Shown: positions 32,847-43,599 of the stretch, one piece after another
Layout: the number at the start of each line of letters is the position of its first letter
Position numbering within the stretch: position 1 is the stretch's first letter
Assembly: GCA_963921935.1 (NCBI GenBank)
Contig: OY998179.1
Location: forward strand, 54,232,222 to 54,296,221
Source: Galeruca laticollis
Lineage: Eukaryota; Arthropoda; Insecta; Coleoptera; Chrysomelidae
DNA: 64,000 nt
Reading direction: 5' to 3'
Notes under the pieces: model-generated
What the model saw: the letters and a program-made list of their open reading frames with translations, nothing else
What the model was told of the DNA's origin: nothing
Database searches by the model: none
Translations under genes and position numbers: made by a program

Positions 32847-35509
32847 TAGAGGAGAGTTGCCTTGATCGTACCAATTCTCGTCTTTAAATTTATGTAGCTC
32901 ACATACTGCTAGTTGTTATGCCCAAAATTATTGTATAGTGAAATCCATTCTCTCCCTACCTTATACATTTTTTTAAATGTGATACAAGTTCATTTAATAC
33001 TTGAAAACAATAAATCACTAAGGCCCTGCAAGCGGTACAATGAAAGAAACTAGTTGCCTCTATCGTACCAGGTGGCTCCTTGACCGTGCCCTGTACAATT
33101 CATATGTGGTTAATAGTATATGAAATGAATTACAAATAAAAGACCTAAGAGTTAATTTTTATTTTTCATAACATGAACGTTTAATATACAAATACTGTAG
33201 ATATAAGGAGTTATAATGAAAACTTGAGTTATAATGAAATTAGGATAAAGGCTTACTATTTATCTACATTTGACACATGTAAACTGTTAAGGCCTGTTTT
33301 TGTTTGCGATTTCTGCACAAGAATCATGCACCCACAAATTACAAACCTGACATTGAATCGTATCTTCTACCAGGTTGGTTTCACACTAGATATAATATCA
33401 TTCTTCAGGTTGCACTTCAACCACAACAGCAGATTGATTCGAAGAAGATGCGACGTTAACCATGGATCCAGTGGAAACTTTTGCTGATTTTCCACAGAAT
33501 CCAAGGTTTTTCTTCACGTTGTGTATCTTCTTGTCAACAGATTTTTCTTTTTTCATACAAATTTTCTTACATACAGAACCCAATTTCTCATTCAACGCTT
33601 TAATCTTCTCTTGGTTCAATTTAAGCTCCTTTTGGAACTCCAAATGGTTTTTGTATGGGCTGCTAGTCAAAATACATGATTTTTGTCCTACATTCCCAGA
33701 CTTTTATTTAGGTTCAGGTATAGGAGACAACGTCTCAATTGGAACTAAAAGCTTTTTACTTGCCGAATGCTGGCTATTATTGTATGCCATAATTGCAGTT
33801 GCTTAGTGATCAGGGTTTGAAATTTCTGGCTACTAAATTAAGTTATTGTCTTCCTTCTTTGAGTACTCAGGGTCAGTAGGCATACACAGTTGGATTAAAT
33901 TTTCAACTGCCGCGAAGTCGCAGTCTTTAAATACCGAACGATCAACCGGCCAAACTTCAGTAACTCTAAATCCATTGATTGCGTTCTCAATTGTAGCCGC
34001 TTTCGAGTAAGCCTCTGTACACAACCCAGCCACCTGGTACTGCGTAACACACAGTCCGGGATTTGATGTTAGCCATTTCTGCATAGCTTTGTTGAAGTTA
34101 CTTTTCAATGAACTGAAAAAACTTTTATCGAGGGGTTGTAGTCGATGAGTAAGTAGTATGACCAGGCAGCGGTAACATTATTACGCCATGTTCCCTGGTC
34201 ATTTCAATTGCCTCTAGATTCTTCGAATGTGTAGTTTGCCCATCCAAAACTAGAATTACTTTTTTGTCAATGATTGGTTTTACTATTTCAATGAAATTCC
34301 TAATTCATTTTTGGAATAGATCACTAGCTATGTAGCCAGTTTCAGAAATTTCGCATTCGTTTGAATATTAACATAGGAGATACAAAGTTTCCAGATGCAC
34401 TGATGCAAGTGACAAACGTAGTGTTTACTCCACGCTCGCCACTAGATACCACCAATTTGTTTCTTTCCTTTCAGACCAAGTACCTTTTGACATTTGTTCT
34501 GGACAAAACATAGACCTGATACATCTACATTAAAAATTCTTGTCGCGTCAATCTGATTTTCATCCAGTGTCTCAAGAATATCAAAAAAACCATGAACATT
34601 CTCTTTATTGAATCCCATAACCCGTGCCTGAGGCGTTGCAGTGGGTTCTCGCAAACTGAGTTCTGGATGGCAAGCGTTCAATCCATAATACCATTTTCTC
34701 CGCTAATTGGGTTAGCTAATTAAAATTATGGGATATATGGTTTTGTTCAGCTATCTGGAGTGCTAGTTTCCTCACATCAGTTATTGTCAATCCAAACATT
34801 AGGCTTTCAAGATGTAAGATTTGGCCAAGAAAAGCTTTTTCTACCTCTTCCGGTAATGTGGTGTGCTTCCCGATGATCTTGACTTCTCCATTAGCAGAAA
34901 TATTTGTCTCCTTCAGATAGCGGTTGAAAGTAGGTTTAGGAATGTTATATGTGCGGCAGCAATCGTTGAACCCCATATCTCCGTTCCGCGAAGAAATAAA
35001 AGCACGATGCATATAATCTTCGGTCCACGCTCCATATTTCCTTTTTGACATCTAGAACACACACATACATGTGTATTAGAAATTGAGTGTCGTTTAAAAG
35101 TTACCAGTACGATGTAGGAATCTAAAAGTGGTACGACGAAGGCAACTCGTCGTCGTAGCGGGGAATATAGAAATCATAACCCACAAATAAAACCACGGCG
35201 TAAACTGGCTTATTTTTCATTACTAAATCAAATGTAATGAATAAGTATATGTACTAAAGTGAGTTACTCTTACCGTAAAAGGATCTGTGAGCTTACGAGA
35301 GATGGTGAAATATTACACAACCGGCCACAAATACATAAAATAACATCTAACATAAACTACTACAAAAAAAACAAATGCAACTTTTGCTACTGGCTCTCCA
35401 CAATAGGAAGTACGAAGTGTCGCCGCTTGATGCTCTAGCATCACTGTTAGTGGGAAAATAGGAGCTGGTACGATGATGGATACGGTACGATAATGGCAAT
35501 TCCCCTCTA
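32847..35509 (-). mobile_element. pogo-type DNA transposon with terminal inverted repeats
   Basis: TAGAGGAGAGTTGCC starts at 32847 and its counterpart GGCAATTCCCCTCTA ends at 35509. Both tips are bordered by TA, the pogo target duplication. Between them is a minus-strand psq/CENP-B/DDE_1 transposase and C-terminal region (33398-35051). Subterminal GGTACGA-plus-GGCAA-type motifs (for example 32864, 33058, 35108, 35133, 35484) recur at both ends in both orientations. The size, 2.66 kb, is normal for a pogo-like autonomous element, but the ORF is broken. Confidence 0.8.
33398..35051 (-). pseudogene. pogo-type transposase, broken into several frames
   Basis: Starts MSKRKYGAWTEDYM at 35051. Residues ~1-50 form a psq HTH (DCCRTYNIPKPTFNRYLK); residues ~65-110 begin the CENP-B-like HTH (LPEEVEKAFLGQI). 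After a frame break comes IDATRIFNVDVSGLC (34540), holding the first catalytic D (its neighbour is V instead of the usual E). Then LVLDGQTTHSKNLEAIEMT (34240-34190) with the second D, then SNFNKAMQKWL and NAINGFRVTEVWPVD (34100-33930) and a Lys-rich coiled tail (33670-33398). At least three frameshifts. Confidence 0.8.
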
Positions 35510-36500
35510 TAATTTAGACGACCTTCACCACATATAAAACAAGTCCTCCGTCGCAACTGCCTTGTCGAGATAAACTCATAAACTAATGATCGTATTTTCA
35601 TGCGGAGATTGATTAATGTGGAATGTTTTATGTATTCAATTCGTCCAGTTTCCTTGTAGATTGGTTGAATTATAACGATAATTTTGGGAACTGTCGAAAA
35701 AAAGTCAAGCCGCCTGGGAACTTTAATTGAAAACACTGCCTAATCCCGTTAAGATAAAACAAAACAATGCTTGGTGGGTTATTCCGCTTTTATTAATCTA
35801 CCAAAATGTCTGGGATAGCCTATATCTACCTCTTAAGGATAGCTTCTAAAAAATTGGTCACTAACGGATTAGACGGATAGAGTATTAATCCTCATCAACT
35901 TAAATACGTAAATTACCTTCTTACAATTAGGATAAATACATTCAACTTTATTAATTGAAGTATTCTTCTGGGTCGTAGTCTTGCGGCATCAAAATGTTGT
36001 CCATCATCGACATATAATAATTGATAATCGATTGTACCTGTGGAACTTGGTCGTTGTGAGTCTCAACAAAGTATCACAAGTACCAATATTCCATCTCGCT
36101 CTCAAACGAAACTGATATTAAAGATTGATTAAATCGAATAAAAAATAATGTTTCCGCCTACGGCTGCTTAATATTTTGTTAAACGGTTTAGTTTACGTTT
36201 GTGAGATTGGATTCAGATAGCATAACTTGCCCTGCCATTATTGTTATTAAAACCATTCGTTCCATAAAACTGCCCTAAGTTGAGTTTTCGGAAGTAAGTC
36301 ATCGAAAAAATTACATTATAATAGGAATTCCGTGAACTAAATTTCTCACTTACAAACACCTATTATACACTTAAGCCAAAGAAATTTAGCCGGTGAATAG
36401 ACACTTCCTTCAGAGGGTTGTTAAAAGTTTTTCATTGTTGATTAAGTATGAAGATCAAATTGTGTTACTCTCTTTGACATTGGTTTCACAAAAATATTCT
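35510..36500. other. unassigned sequence
   Basis: Nothing recognised between the pogo element and the region where the minus-strand PLE 3' end must stop (somewhere below 36641). Confidence 0.4.
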
Positions 36501-36630
36501 ATTTTTTTGTATCAATTGACAATTGATATGAATGGCATAAATGAGTAATAAGCAGTTACCTCCTTTCTGGTGATAAACTATAGTGAAAAATGGTAAAAAT
36601 ACTATAAAATTGAAAATTGTTTCTATATTA

Positions 36631-36641
36631 CTAGCATCGTT
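36631..36641. repeat. target-site duplication, left of Jockey element
   Basis: CTAGCATCGTT, identical to 41087-41097. Confidence 0.9.
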
Positions 36642-36829
36642 AGTATTCATTTGACTTCCGAGAGATACGGTAGCGTAGTGCCGGAGCTCTGATAAGTTAT
36701 CAAGTGAACGCAGTAAAAAGTTGTTTAGTGAGCGATAACGATAAAATCAATTAGCATAAATTGTAGCTAAAAACAAAAATGTGCAAACATTGTTATCATC
36801 GTCGAAAAATTAAAATACGAGGGTAAATA
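36642..36829 (+). promoter_or_regulatory. Jockey 5' UTR with presumed internal promoter
   Basis: 188 bp before the ORF1 start. It begins AGTATTCATTTGAC; TCATTT fits the arthropod initiator TCAKTY. No TATA box is evident, which is expected for LINEs that carry their promoter downstream of the start site. The exact elements are inferred. Confidence 0.5.
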
Positions 36830-38224
36830 ATGAAATCAACAATTGTGCCGCAAACACAAAACGAAGCGATCTTAATGCAGCATAACCAAACCCTGTTTCA
36901 GGAGAATTATGTCAGATCGCAAAACGAACAAATTTTATATACAGAGTGGAAAAAAATGGAACAGGAGAAAATTAATGCCATTAACGAGGTACATAATCTC
37001 CAAGTCCAGTTAAATCAAGTGATGATAATGAATGAAGGACTGCAGAAAAAATTTGCAGAGTTAGAGAAAAGACTTCCTAAAGAGGACGAAACCATATCTG
37101 AATCAGTTACTTACCAAACTGATGAGGAAGAACTAGCAAAGGAGACAGAGTGGATACGCGCCAAAAATCGAAAGAAGCGTAAAATGGATACTTCATTGAC
37201 ACCACCACAACGAAGCCAAAATGTCCCAACTCCTATCGAAAAAACGAAAAAAGAACAAACCCCTCCACCAATCATCATAGATAATATCAAGGATTTCAAT
37301 GATTGTCACCAGGTAATAGGGAAGACTGTAAATAGATTTCAGATTAAAATAATTAGTGATAGCAACGTTAAGGTCAATGTAGACAATATAGAAGATTACA
37401 GAACACTTAGCAAGCAACTCAACGAATGTAACTACTCATGGCATTCATACGAGAACAAACAAAACAGACCTATAAAGGTAATTGTTAACAAGCTCCACCA
37501 TACTATTAAACCAGAGACAATAGTAGAAGACTTAAGGCATAGAGGATATAAACTGCTAGATGCTATTCCAAAACGAAGTTATAGAACTAAGAAACCCATA
37601 AATATGTTCATGCTAGTATTCAAACATGATGAAAATGTGGACAAAATTTATGGTATAACATATATACAAGGAATAAGGGTAGAAATATTACCGCTAAGAA
37701 AAACAAGATTGGTACCACAATGCAAACGCTGTCAGGCATATGGCCATACTAAAGCTTACTGTGCAAAAGAGCCACGATGCGTACGATGTGTGGGCAAACA
37801 CCTGACGAATGAATGCCCTCAACCTAAAAATGTACAACCAAAATGTGTTCACTGCGGCGAAGGACATCCAGCTAATTACAGAGGATGTGTAGTAGCCAAA
37901 GAAATGCAGAAACTAAAAGACAAAAATACTAAAAAAGTAATAAGGCCTAATCGACCACAGAGAGATAACAACAGAAACCCAGCTCCTGCGACAGAAAAAT
38001 CACAAAGCAGGACTACTACAAACAATGCGGAAAACAGAAAAACTTACAATATGGCAGTAAAAAACACAACAGAAGATAATAAAAAACAAAACAACCCAAC
38101 AACCGATCAAATTCTCCAACAAATATTGGATAAACTAAATAAACTGGACGATCGAATTACCAGATTGGAATATAGCAACAAAGGAGCTATCCCCAAGCGA
38201 CTTGGTAATGAGAGACAGCCTTAG
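36830..38224 (+). CDS. Jockey ORF1 (gag-like RNA-binding protein, 464 aa)
   Basis: Intact reading frame. Residues ~35-90 are heptad-rich and probably coiled coil (EKINAINEVHNLQVQLNQ). Residues ~90-150 are charged and low in complexity. A gag-like RRM-type region follows at ~160-290, including KVIVNKLHHTIKPETIVEDL. Three zinc knuckles lie at ~298-350: CKRCQAYGHTKAYC, CVRCVGKHLTNEC and CVHCGEGHPANYRGC. The C-terminus (350-464) is basic and ends in another short coil (ILQQILDKLNKLDDRITRLE). In Jockey elements this protein forms ribonucleoprotein particles with the element RNA. The start is the first ATG after the UTR, and the stop overlaps the ORF2 start. Confidence 0.95.
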   Translation: MKSTIVPQTQNEAILMQHNQTLFQENYVRSQNEQILYTEWKKMEQEKINAINEVHNLQVQLNQVMIMNEGLQKKFAELEKRLPKEDETISESVTYQTDEEELAKETEWIRAKNRKKRKMDTSLTPPQRSQNVPTPIEKTKKEQTPPPIIIDNIKDFNDCHQVIGKTVNRFQIKIISDSNVKVNVDNIEDYRTLSKQLNECNYSWHSYENKQNRPIKVIVNKLHHTIKPETIVEDLRHRGYKLLDAIPKRSYRTKKPINMFMLVFKHDENVDKIYGITYIQGIRVEILPLRKTRLVPQCKRCQAYGHTKAYCAKEPRCVRCVGKHLTNECPQPKNVQPKCVHCGEGHPANYRGCVVAKEMQKLKDKNTKKVIRPNRPQRDNNRNPAPATEKSQSRTTTNNAENRKTYNMAVKNTTEDNKKQNNPTTDQILQQILDKLNKLDDRITRLEYSNKGAIPKRLGNERQP

Positions 38225-40865
38225 AATATTAGAATGGAATGCTAATGGCCTCATTCAACATCAGCAAGAATTACAGGCCATTCTAGAAATTGAAAAAATA
38301 GATATATGTCTCATTAGTGAAACGCATTTCACTAAGGAGTCATTCATCAAAATAAAAGGATATCAGGTATACCATACCATTCATCCAGATAATGCAGCCA
38401 AAGGTGGAAGTGCAGTTATAATAAAACAAAATATAGCACATCACCAAGAAATGAGCTATAAAACAGCCGAAATTCAAGCAACCACAGTCAGAATAAAAAC
38501 AAAAACTTACGAATTGAATGTAACGGCAGTCTATTGTCCGCCAAAACACGCAATCAAGAGGAATAAATACATTGAATTCTTAAATAGCCTAGGGTACAGA
38601 TTTATCATTGGAGGAGATTTCAATGCAAAACATGTACACTGGGGTTCTAGACTAACTAACACTAAAGGTAAGGAGCTACTAACAGCAATAAACCAAATTA
38701 AATGTGAAGCAATCTCGACAGGAAAACCAACTTATTGGCCTGCTGACCCTAACAAAATTCCAGACCTCATAGACTTCTTTGTGGCCAGGAATATCTCGAC
38801 AAACTACATGCAAATAGAAGAAGCATGGGATATGAGTTCTGACCATTCCCCCATCCTTCTCACACTTAGTGAGACTATAATACAAAGAGAAAACTTACCA
38901 AGACTAGTCAACAACAAGACTGACTGGAAAAGTTTCCAGATTGAATTAGAAAACAACATTAACCTCTTAGTCCCGCTAAAAACCAAAGAACAGCTAGATG
39001 AAGAAGTAGAAAAACTCAACAAGGTTATTCAGAAAACTGCATGGAATAATACCCCGAGCATTACATCGAGAACAAAGGGAAATAATTACCCAAGAGAAAT
39101 TAAAGAATTAATAACAGAAAAAAGAAAACTAAGACGGAAATGGCAACAATCTAGAGCACCAGTAGACAAAACTAGATTAAACAATGCCGCACAGAATTTA
39201 AAAAGAGAAATACAAAAAATCAAACATGAATCAATTAGTACTTACCTCAGTGAACTAACAAATGACAGCAGTACAGATTATTCCTTGTGGAAGGCTACTA
39301 AACGATTAAAGAGACCAATCCTGCATAGTCCTCCAATCAGAAATGAAGATGGAAGCTGGGCCAGAGATAACAATCAAAAAGCCAAAAGATTCGCTGATCA
39401 CCTAGAAAATACCTTTCAACCTAACGAAGGAGAAGAATTATCAAGAATGGACTATGACCAAGAAGAATTAGAGATAAGACCTGTTACACCAAAAGAGGTA
39501 ACTGCAGAGATAAAAGAAAACATTAACCCGAAAAAAGCCCCAGGATTTGACCTGATTACAGGAGAAATCCTAAAGCAGCTGCCCAAAAAAGCTATAATAA
39601 AACTGACACACCTGATAAATGCAGCTTTCAGGTTGAAATATGTCCCCAGAATGTGGAAAGTTGCAGAGGTGATTATGATACCCAAACCAGGCAAAAAACC
39701 TGAAGAAGTATCATCATACCGGCCAATATCATTACTACCAGTAGTTTCTAAATTATTTGAAAAACTTCTGATAAAGAGACTAAAACCAATAATAGAAGAA
39801 AGAAAATTGATACCTGATCACCAGTTTGGATTTCGCGAGAGCCATTCAACGATAGACCAGGTGCATAGAATAACAAATATTATAGAAAACGCATTGGAAG
39901 AAAGAAAAGTCTGTTCTGCAATCTTCCTAGATGTAGCACAGGCCTTTGATACAGTATGGCATGAGGGGCTCAAACACAAACTCAGATGTCACCTACCTAA
40001 ACAATACTCTGACCTTCTGGATTCATATATATCAGAAAGAGTATTCAGAATAAAACAAGAAGAAGCATACTCTGAACTGAGAGAAATAAATGCTGGAGTA
40101 CCACAAGGAAGTGTACTAGGACCAGTCCTCTACCTACTGTACACTAGTGACATTCCAAACCTAGAACATAATACCACAGCCACATTTGCAGACGACTCAG
40201 CTATCTTAGCTGTAGGCAAAAACCATGAAGAAGCAGCAAATAAACTGCAGAATAACATAGATCAGATTTATGAATGGACCAGAAGATGGAGGATCAGATT
40301 AAATGAAACAAAGTCAGTGCACATTAACTTCACCAACAAACGAAATCAACATGTACCAATTAGACTAAATAATGCTCAGATACCTTACGCCAATACAGCA
40401 AAATATCTGGGTATTACATTAGATGCGGGGTTACGCTGGAAGCCACATATCAAAAAGAAAAGAGAAGAATTAGGACTCAAATTTAGAAACATGCATTGGA
40501 TATTGGGACGCAACTCCACTCTGTCTGTATACAATAAATTGCTATTATACAAGCAAACTCTGAAACCAGTTTGGACCTACGGCATCCAACTTTGGGGCTG
40601 TACCAGAGAAAGTAACATCCAGATCATACAACGATTCCAGAACAAAGTATTAAGGAACATCGTCAATGCGCCTTGGTACTCCCGAAACAGTGACCTCCAC
40701 AGGGACCTGGAGATGGACACTGTCAGCCAGACAATCACTAAGTTTGCCAAAAGCCACGAACAACGGCTTTTAGACCATGTGAATGTAGAGGCCATCCAGC
40801 TCCTCGACAACACCAACCAGAAGAGAAGACTCAAGAGGACAAAGCCCTTTGAGTTAGTTAACTAG
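38202..40865 (+). CDS. Jockey ORF2 (endonuclease and reverse transcriptase, 887 aa)
   Basis: Intact frame, start overlapping the ORF1 end by 23 bp, which suggests reinitiation or coupled translation. Residues 1-225 are the apurinic-type endonuclease: LEWNANGL, LISETHF, VYCPP, GGDFNAKHVHW, IPDLIDFFV and SSDHSPI, with every catalytic position present. Residues ~485-740 are the reverse transcriptase: IMIPKPGKKPEEVSSYRPIS, HQFGFRESHSTIDQ, AIFLDVAQAFDTVWH, GVPQGSVLGPVLYLLY and FADDSAI (catalytic pair at ~663-664). The C-terminal ~150 residues have the Jockey tail. No RNase H domain is seen, as usual for Jockey. Length matches active family members. It performs target-primed reverse transcription in the nucleus. 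Confidence 0.95.
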   Translation: MVMRDSLRILEWNANGLIQHQQELQAILEIEKIDICLISETHFTKESFIKIKGYQVYHTIHPDNAAKGGSAVIIKQNIAHHQEMSYKTAEIQATTVRIKTKTYELNVTAVYCPPKHAIKRNKYIEFLNSLGYRFIIGGDFNAKHVHWGSRLTNTKGKELLTAINQIKCEAISTGKPTYWPADPNKIPDLIDFFVARNISTNYMQIEEAWDMSSDHSPILLTLSETIIQRENLPRLVNNKTDWKSFQIELENNINLLVPLKTKEQLDEEVEKLNKVIQKTAWNNTPSITSRTKGNNYPREIKELITEKRKLRRKWQQSRAPVDKTRLNNAAQNLKREIQKIKHESISTYLSELTNDSSTDYSLWKATKRLKRPILHSPPIRNEDGSWARDNNQKAKRFADHLENTFQPNEGEELSRMDYDQEELEIRPVTPKEVTAEIKENINPKKAPGFDLITGEILKQLPKKAIIKLTHLINAAFRLKYVPRMWKVAEVIMIPKPGKKPEEVSSYRPISLLPVVSKLFEKLLIKRLKPIIEERKLIPDHQFGFRESHSTIDQVHRITNIIENALEERKVCSAIFLDVAQAFDTVWHEGLKHKLRCHLPKQYSDLLDSYISERVFRIKQEEAYSELREINAGVPQGSVLGPVLYLLYTSDIPNLEHNTTATFADDSAILAVGKNHEEAANKLQNNIDQIYEWTRRWRIRLNETKSVHINFTNKRNQHVPIRLNNAQIPYANTAKYLGITLDAGLRWKPHIKKKREELGLKFRNMHWILGRNSTLSVYNKLLLYKQTLKPVWTYGIQLWGCTRESNIQIIQRFQNKVLRNIVNAPWYSRNSDLHRDLEMDTVSQTITKFAKSHEQRLLDHVNVEAIQLLDNTNQKRRLKRTKPFELVN

Positions 40866-41059
40866 TGACAGTGTAAAGCAGAGCATAGTGCGGTAATTGC
40901 ACGCTAGTGATAGTGTTTGTTTGTATTAGAGCCTAAGGAACTACTAATGAGTAAGACCTTTAGTTATAAGGTAGAAATTAGTAAATTAAGTTAGATTAAA
41001 ATTGCTTATTGATCGTATTAATGATCAGATTGTAATTTCAAGAAAAGCCTATTAAGGTT

Positions 41060-41086
41060 TTTTTTAAATAAAAAAAAAAAAAAAAA
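41060..41086 (+). terminator. Jockey 3' end: AATAAA-like signal and poly-A tail
   Basis: TTTTTTTAAATAAA runs into an uninterrupted A tract that ends at 41086, just before the 3' target duplication. Confidence 0.8.
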
Positions 41087-41097
41087 CTAGCATCGTT
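41087..41097. repeat. target-site duplication, right of Jockey element
   Basis: CTAGCATCGTT directly after the poly-A tail; identical to 36631-36641. Confidence 0.9.
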
Positions 41098-41380
41098 GGA
41101 ACGACAGAAGTTACATTTCCTCTGATGCTTACCTGATGTTTAATTATTATTTTTGGCTAGACGAAAAAGTGTCCAACCTTTTGTTTGACTTGATATATAT
41201 GAATAGAATGGGAAGAATATATGATATTAACAATATCAAAGCTTAGAACTTATCAAACCTAAGGGGATATCCTGAATATATTTTTCCTATTAAAGATCAT
41301 TATAAATGTGCAATGACATAAGAAATCAAGAAAACTATATGTGCTGATCTTTGGACGACTCTATATTGTGAGTTTCTTGA

Positions 41381-43490
41381 CCCTGGAGTACTGGCGCCAA
41401 GTCTCGCAGACCCAGTGCTCTACCCTCTCTATGCTATTTGATTAGGAAGGGGTATATGGAGCCGTCCTGCCATGTACATTTAATTTACGATGTTCTCTTG
41501 GACCTGTCGAAACCACTCGAATGTGCTTTCTATAATCTCTGAGAAGTCATCCTTGAAGTCTGTGAGACTTGGCACCACCGTTGACGTAATTTTTATTCTA
41601 AGTTTGTGCGGTTCCATTTTTCAGCAATGTTGGTCCTTTTTTGGAAAGTAAGGTGAGATAAAACAAATTTTCTAATTAATTCTGTTGTTAAAATCTTGCT
41701 ATCATTAATTAGAATCCCGTCATTTACTGGAAAAGATTTGAAAACAAAATGGAAAAAGCATATGGATCCCAGAGGTGTAGGAACACGGCAGAAAACAAAA
41801 TGGAAAAAGCATATGGATCTAAGAAGTGTAGTAACACGGCAGTCTAATATAGTATGTCGTCTGCCTGGTGTCCGAGGATATGGCAAGTCTGCAAGGCCCG
41901 AGTCCGAATGTTGGAAACTTTTTTTTTCTAACGATTTGTTGGTCATTATCGTCGAAAGTACTGATAAGGACACTCGTGAAGTCTCAATCAATTACGGGAG
42001 AGTGCTTGCAGCTAAAGGAACAGATGTTTCGGAAATAAAAGCTTTGTTGGGCTTTTTTAAGTTGGCAGGATATCTCAAAAGTAGCCGTCTGAATACAGTG
42101 GAAATCTGGGACAGAAGGAAAATTGACAAATTTGCTCCGATTCGTCAAGTTTTTGAGATATTCATAGTCAATTGCAAACGCGCCTATACTATTAGTGAAT
42201 ATGCGACTATAGGCGAGAAACTGGATGCATTTCGGAGCAGATGTGGATTCAAGCAATATATTCCAAATTAACCAAGTAAATACGGTGTGAAGATTTTTGC
42301 CCTAGTAGATGCTATAACGCACTATACAAACAACCTTGAAATGTATGCCGGTTTACATACTGAAGGACCATTGTGCCACAAAAATGACGCAGCAAGTATT
42401 GTTGAGAGATTGGTGGAGCCTTTTTCCGGAACTAGTAGAAATTTGACGTGGTTTACTTCTTTTAACTTGATCTCGAGCTTATCCACAAGTCATAACCTTA
42501 TCTACGTGTAAACAGTCAGGAAAAATAATCGCGAACTTCCCTCCGAATTTATCAACACAAAATCTAGAGCAGAGAAATCAAGCATCTTCGGATTGTGTCG
42601 TATAGTCCTAAGAAAGGTAGGAACGTCATTTTGGCATTAAGCATACATCATGAAGATGCAATCGATCCAGCAACGAATTACGATCGCCAACCTGAAATTA
42701 TCACGTTTTACAATAGAACCAAAGGCGGAGTCGACACAGTGAACCAGTTGTGCGCCCTGTACAACGTCGCCCGAAATACAAGAGGATGGCCTGTAGTGAT
42801 TTTCTATGCGCTCAAGAACATTGCAGGTATCAATTCCCAAGTAATACATTCGGCAAATAACCCAGAAAGTAACATCTTAAGGCGCGTTTATTTGCGGAAT
42901 TTTACAAGAAACTTGACTGAAGACCACCTAAAGAGGAGGTCTTATTTGAAAAATCTTCCGCCACAAGTACGCAAGAGAAGACATGAATTAGCTGGAACTT
43001 CTTCGGAAGTGTCCTTAGGTGACCCGGATATGCCCAACAAAAGAAAGCGCGGCTTTTTCGGCGAAAAGGATTCAAAAACACGGCATTTCTGTAAAATATG
43101 CAAAACATTTGTATGTATCCCCTATGCTATATTTTCGTGCCGTGATTGTATTAATAGACTTGAAATTGTTGAGGATTTATTATTTGTTCTTTTTATTTGA
43201 ATGTTAAAAATATAATAACATCCTAAAAATTAGTTTAATTTTTTTTCCAAATTTTGGAACCCCTCATCAGATTTGACAACATTGTATACCTATCATTCTA
43301 GAGTGTACCATAAGATCCATTTTTAGTCAATAGGTACATAATAGGCCTTTAAAACAACAGAGAAAACCGTCGGTGATCTCAGTTTACGAATTCTCCAATT
43401 ATTTGAACTAGTATTATTTTTTTTTAATTCGGGTCTCCCAGTCTTGGCGCAATCGTTTGTGCTCTATGGAAGGGCGCCAGTATTCCAGGG
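41381..43490 (+). mobile_element. piggyBac-type DNA transposon
   Basis: 2,110 bp. The left tip CCCTGGAGTACTGGCGCC (41381) pairs with the right tip GGCGCCAGTATTCCAGGG (ending 43490), with one mismatch. The right flank is TTAA (43491-43494). The left flank is TTGA (41377-41380), a TTAA with one substitution. Inner inverted motifs (AAGTCTCGCAGACCCAG / GGGTCTCCCAGTCTTGGCGC) follow both tips. It encodes one broken piggyBac transposase and is inserted in the PLE tail. Confidence 0.9.
41696..43200 (+). pseudogene. piggyBac transposase (PGBD4-like), broken
   Basis: Frame pieces 41696-42271, 42287-42511 and 42595-43200. Features: IPSFTGKD near the start, with an internal duplication of ~60 bp (KTKWKKHMD occurs twice); RPESECWKLFFSNDLL; TDVSEIKALLGFFKLAG; then a deletion between VEIWDRR and KIDKFAPIRQVFEIF. 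ATIGEKLDAFRSRCGFKQYI has Gly where the first catalytic Asp is expected. FALVDAITHYTNNLE keeps the second; TKGGVDTVNQLCALYN keeps the third. The C-terminal cysteine-rich domain CKICKTFVC...CRDC (43090-43150) is present. Dead copy: one catalytic residue lost, a stop at 42269 and frameshifts. Confidence 0.9.
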
Positions 43491-43591
43491 TTAAATGTCT
43501 TCTAATTCTTCAAGAAAATCCAATTCTTGCTTCTTATCACAAATATGCTGTACTTTTTGTTCTGTGTTAGGTGTCAATGAATGTTTGGAGT

Positions 43592-43599
43592 TAAGTAGA
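43592..43599. repeat. target-site duplication, left of the LOA-like LINE
   Basis: TAAGTAGA, repeated at 45420-45427. Confidence 0.8.

Larger units (their letters stand above)
36642..41086 (+). mobile_element. full-length Jockey-clade LINE with intact ORF1 and ORF2
   Basis: 4,445 bp from AGTATTCATTTGACTTCC to a poly-A tail, flanked by a perfect 11 bp duplication. The 5' UTR (188 bp) is followed by ORF1 and ORF2 overlapping by 23 bp, and a ~220 bp 3' UTR ending in A(n). An arthropod initiator-like TCATTT lies at the extreme 5' end, fitting the internal promoters of Jockey elements. Both ORFs are open from start to stop, with all catalytic motifs seen. It is inserted in the 3' part of an older PLE. 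Confidence 0.95.

Noticed and set aside
35347..35736. 129-codon minus-strand open frame
   Set aside because: It spans the right tip of the pogo element and flanking DNA, so it cannot be a conserved gene; no domain seen.
41593..41991. 132-codon minus-strand open frame
   Set aside because: It is antisense to the piggyBac transposase and contains the same duplicated segment on the wrong strand.
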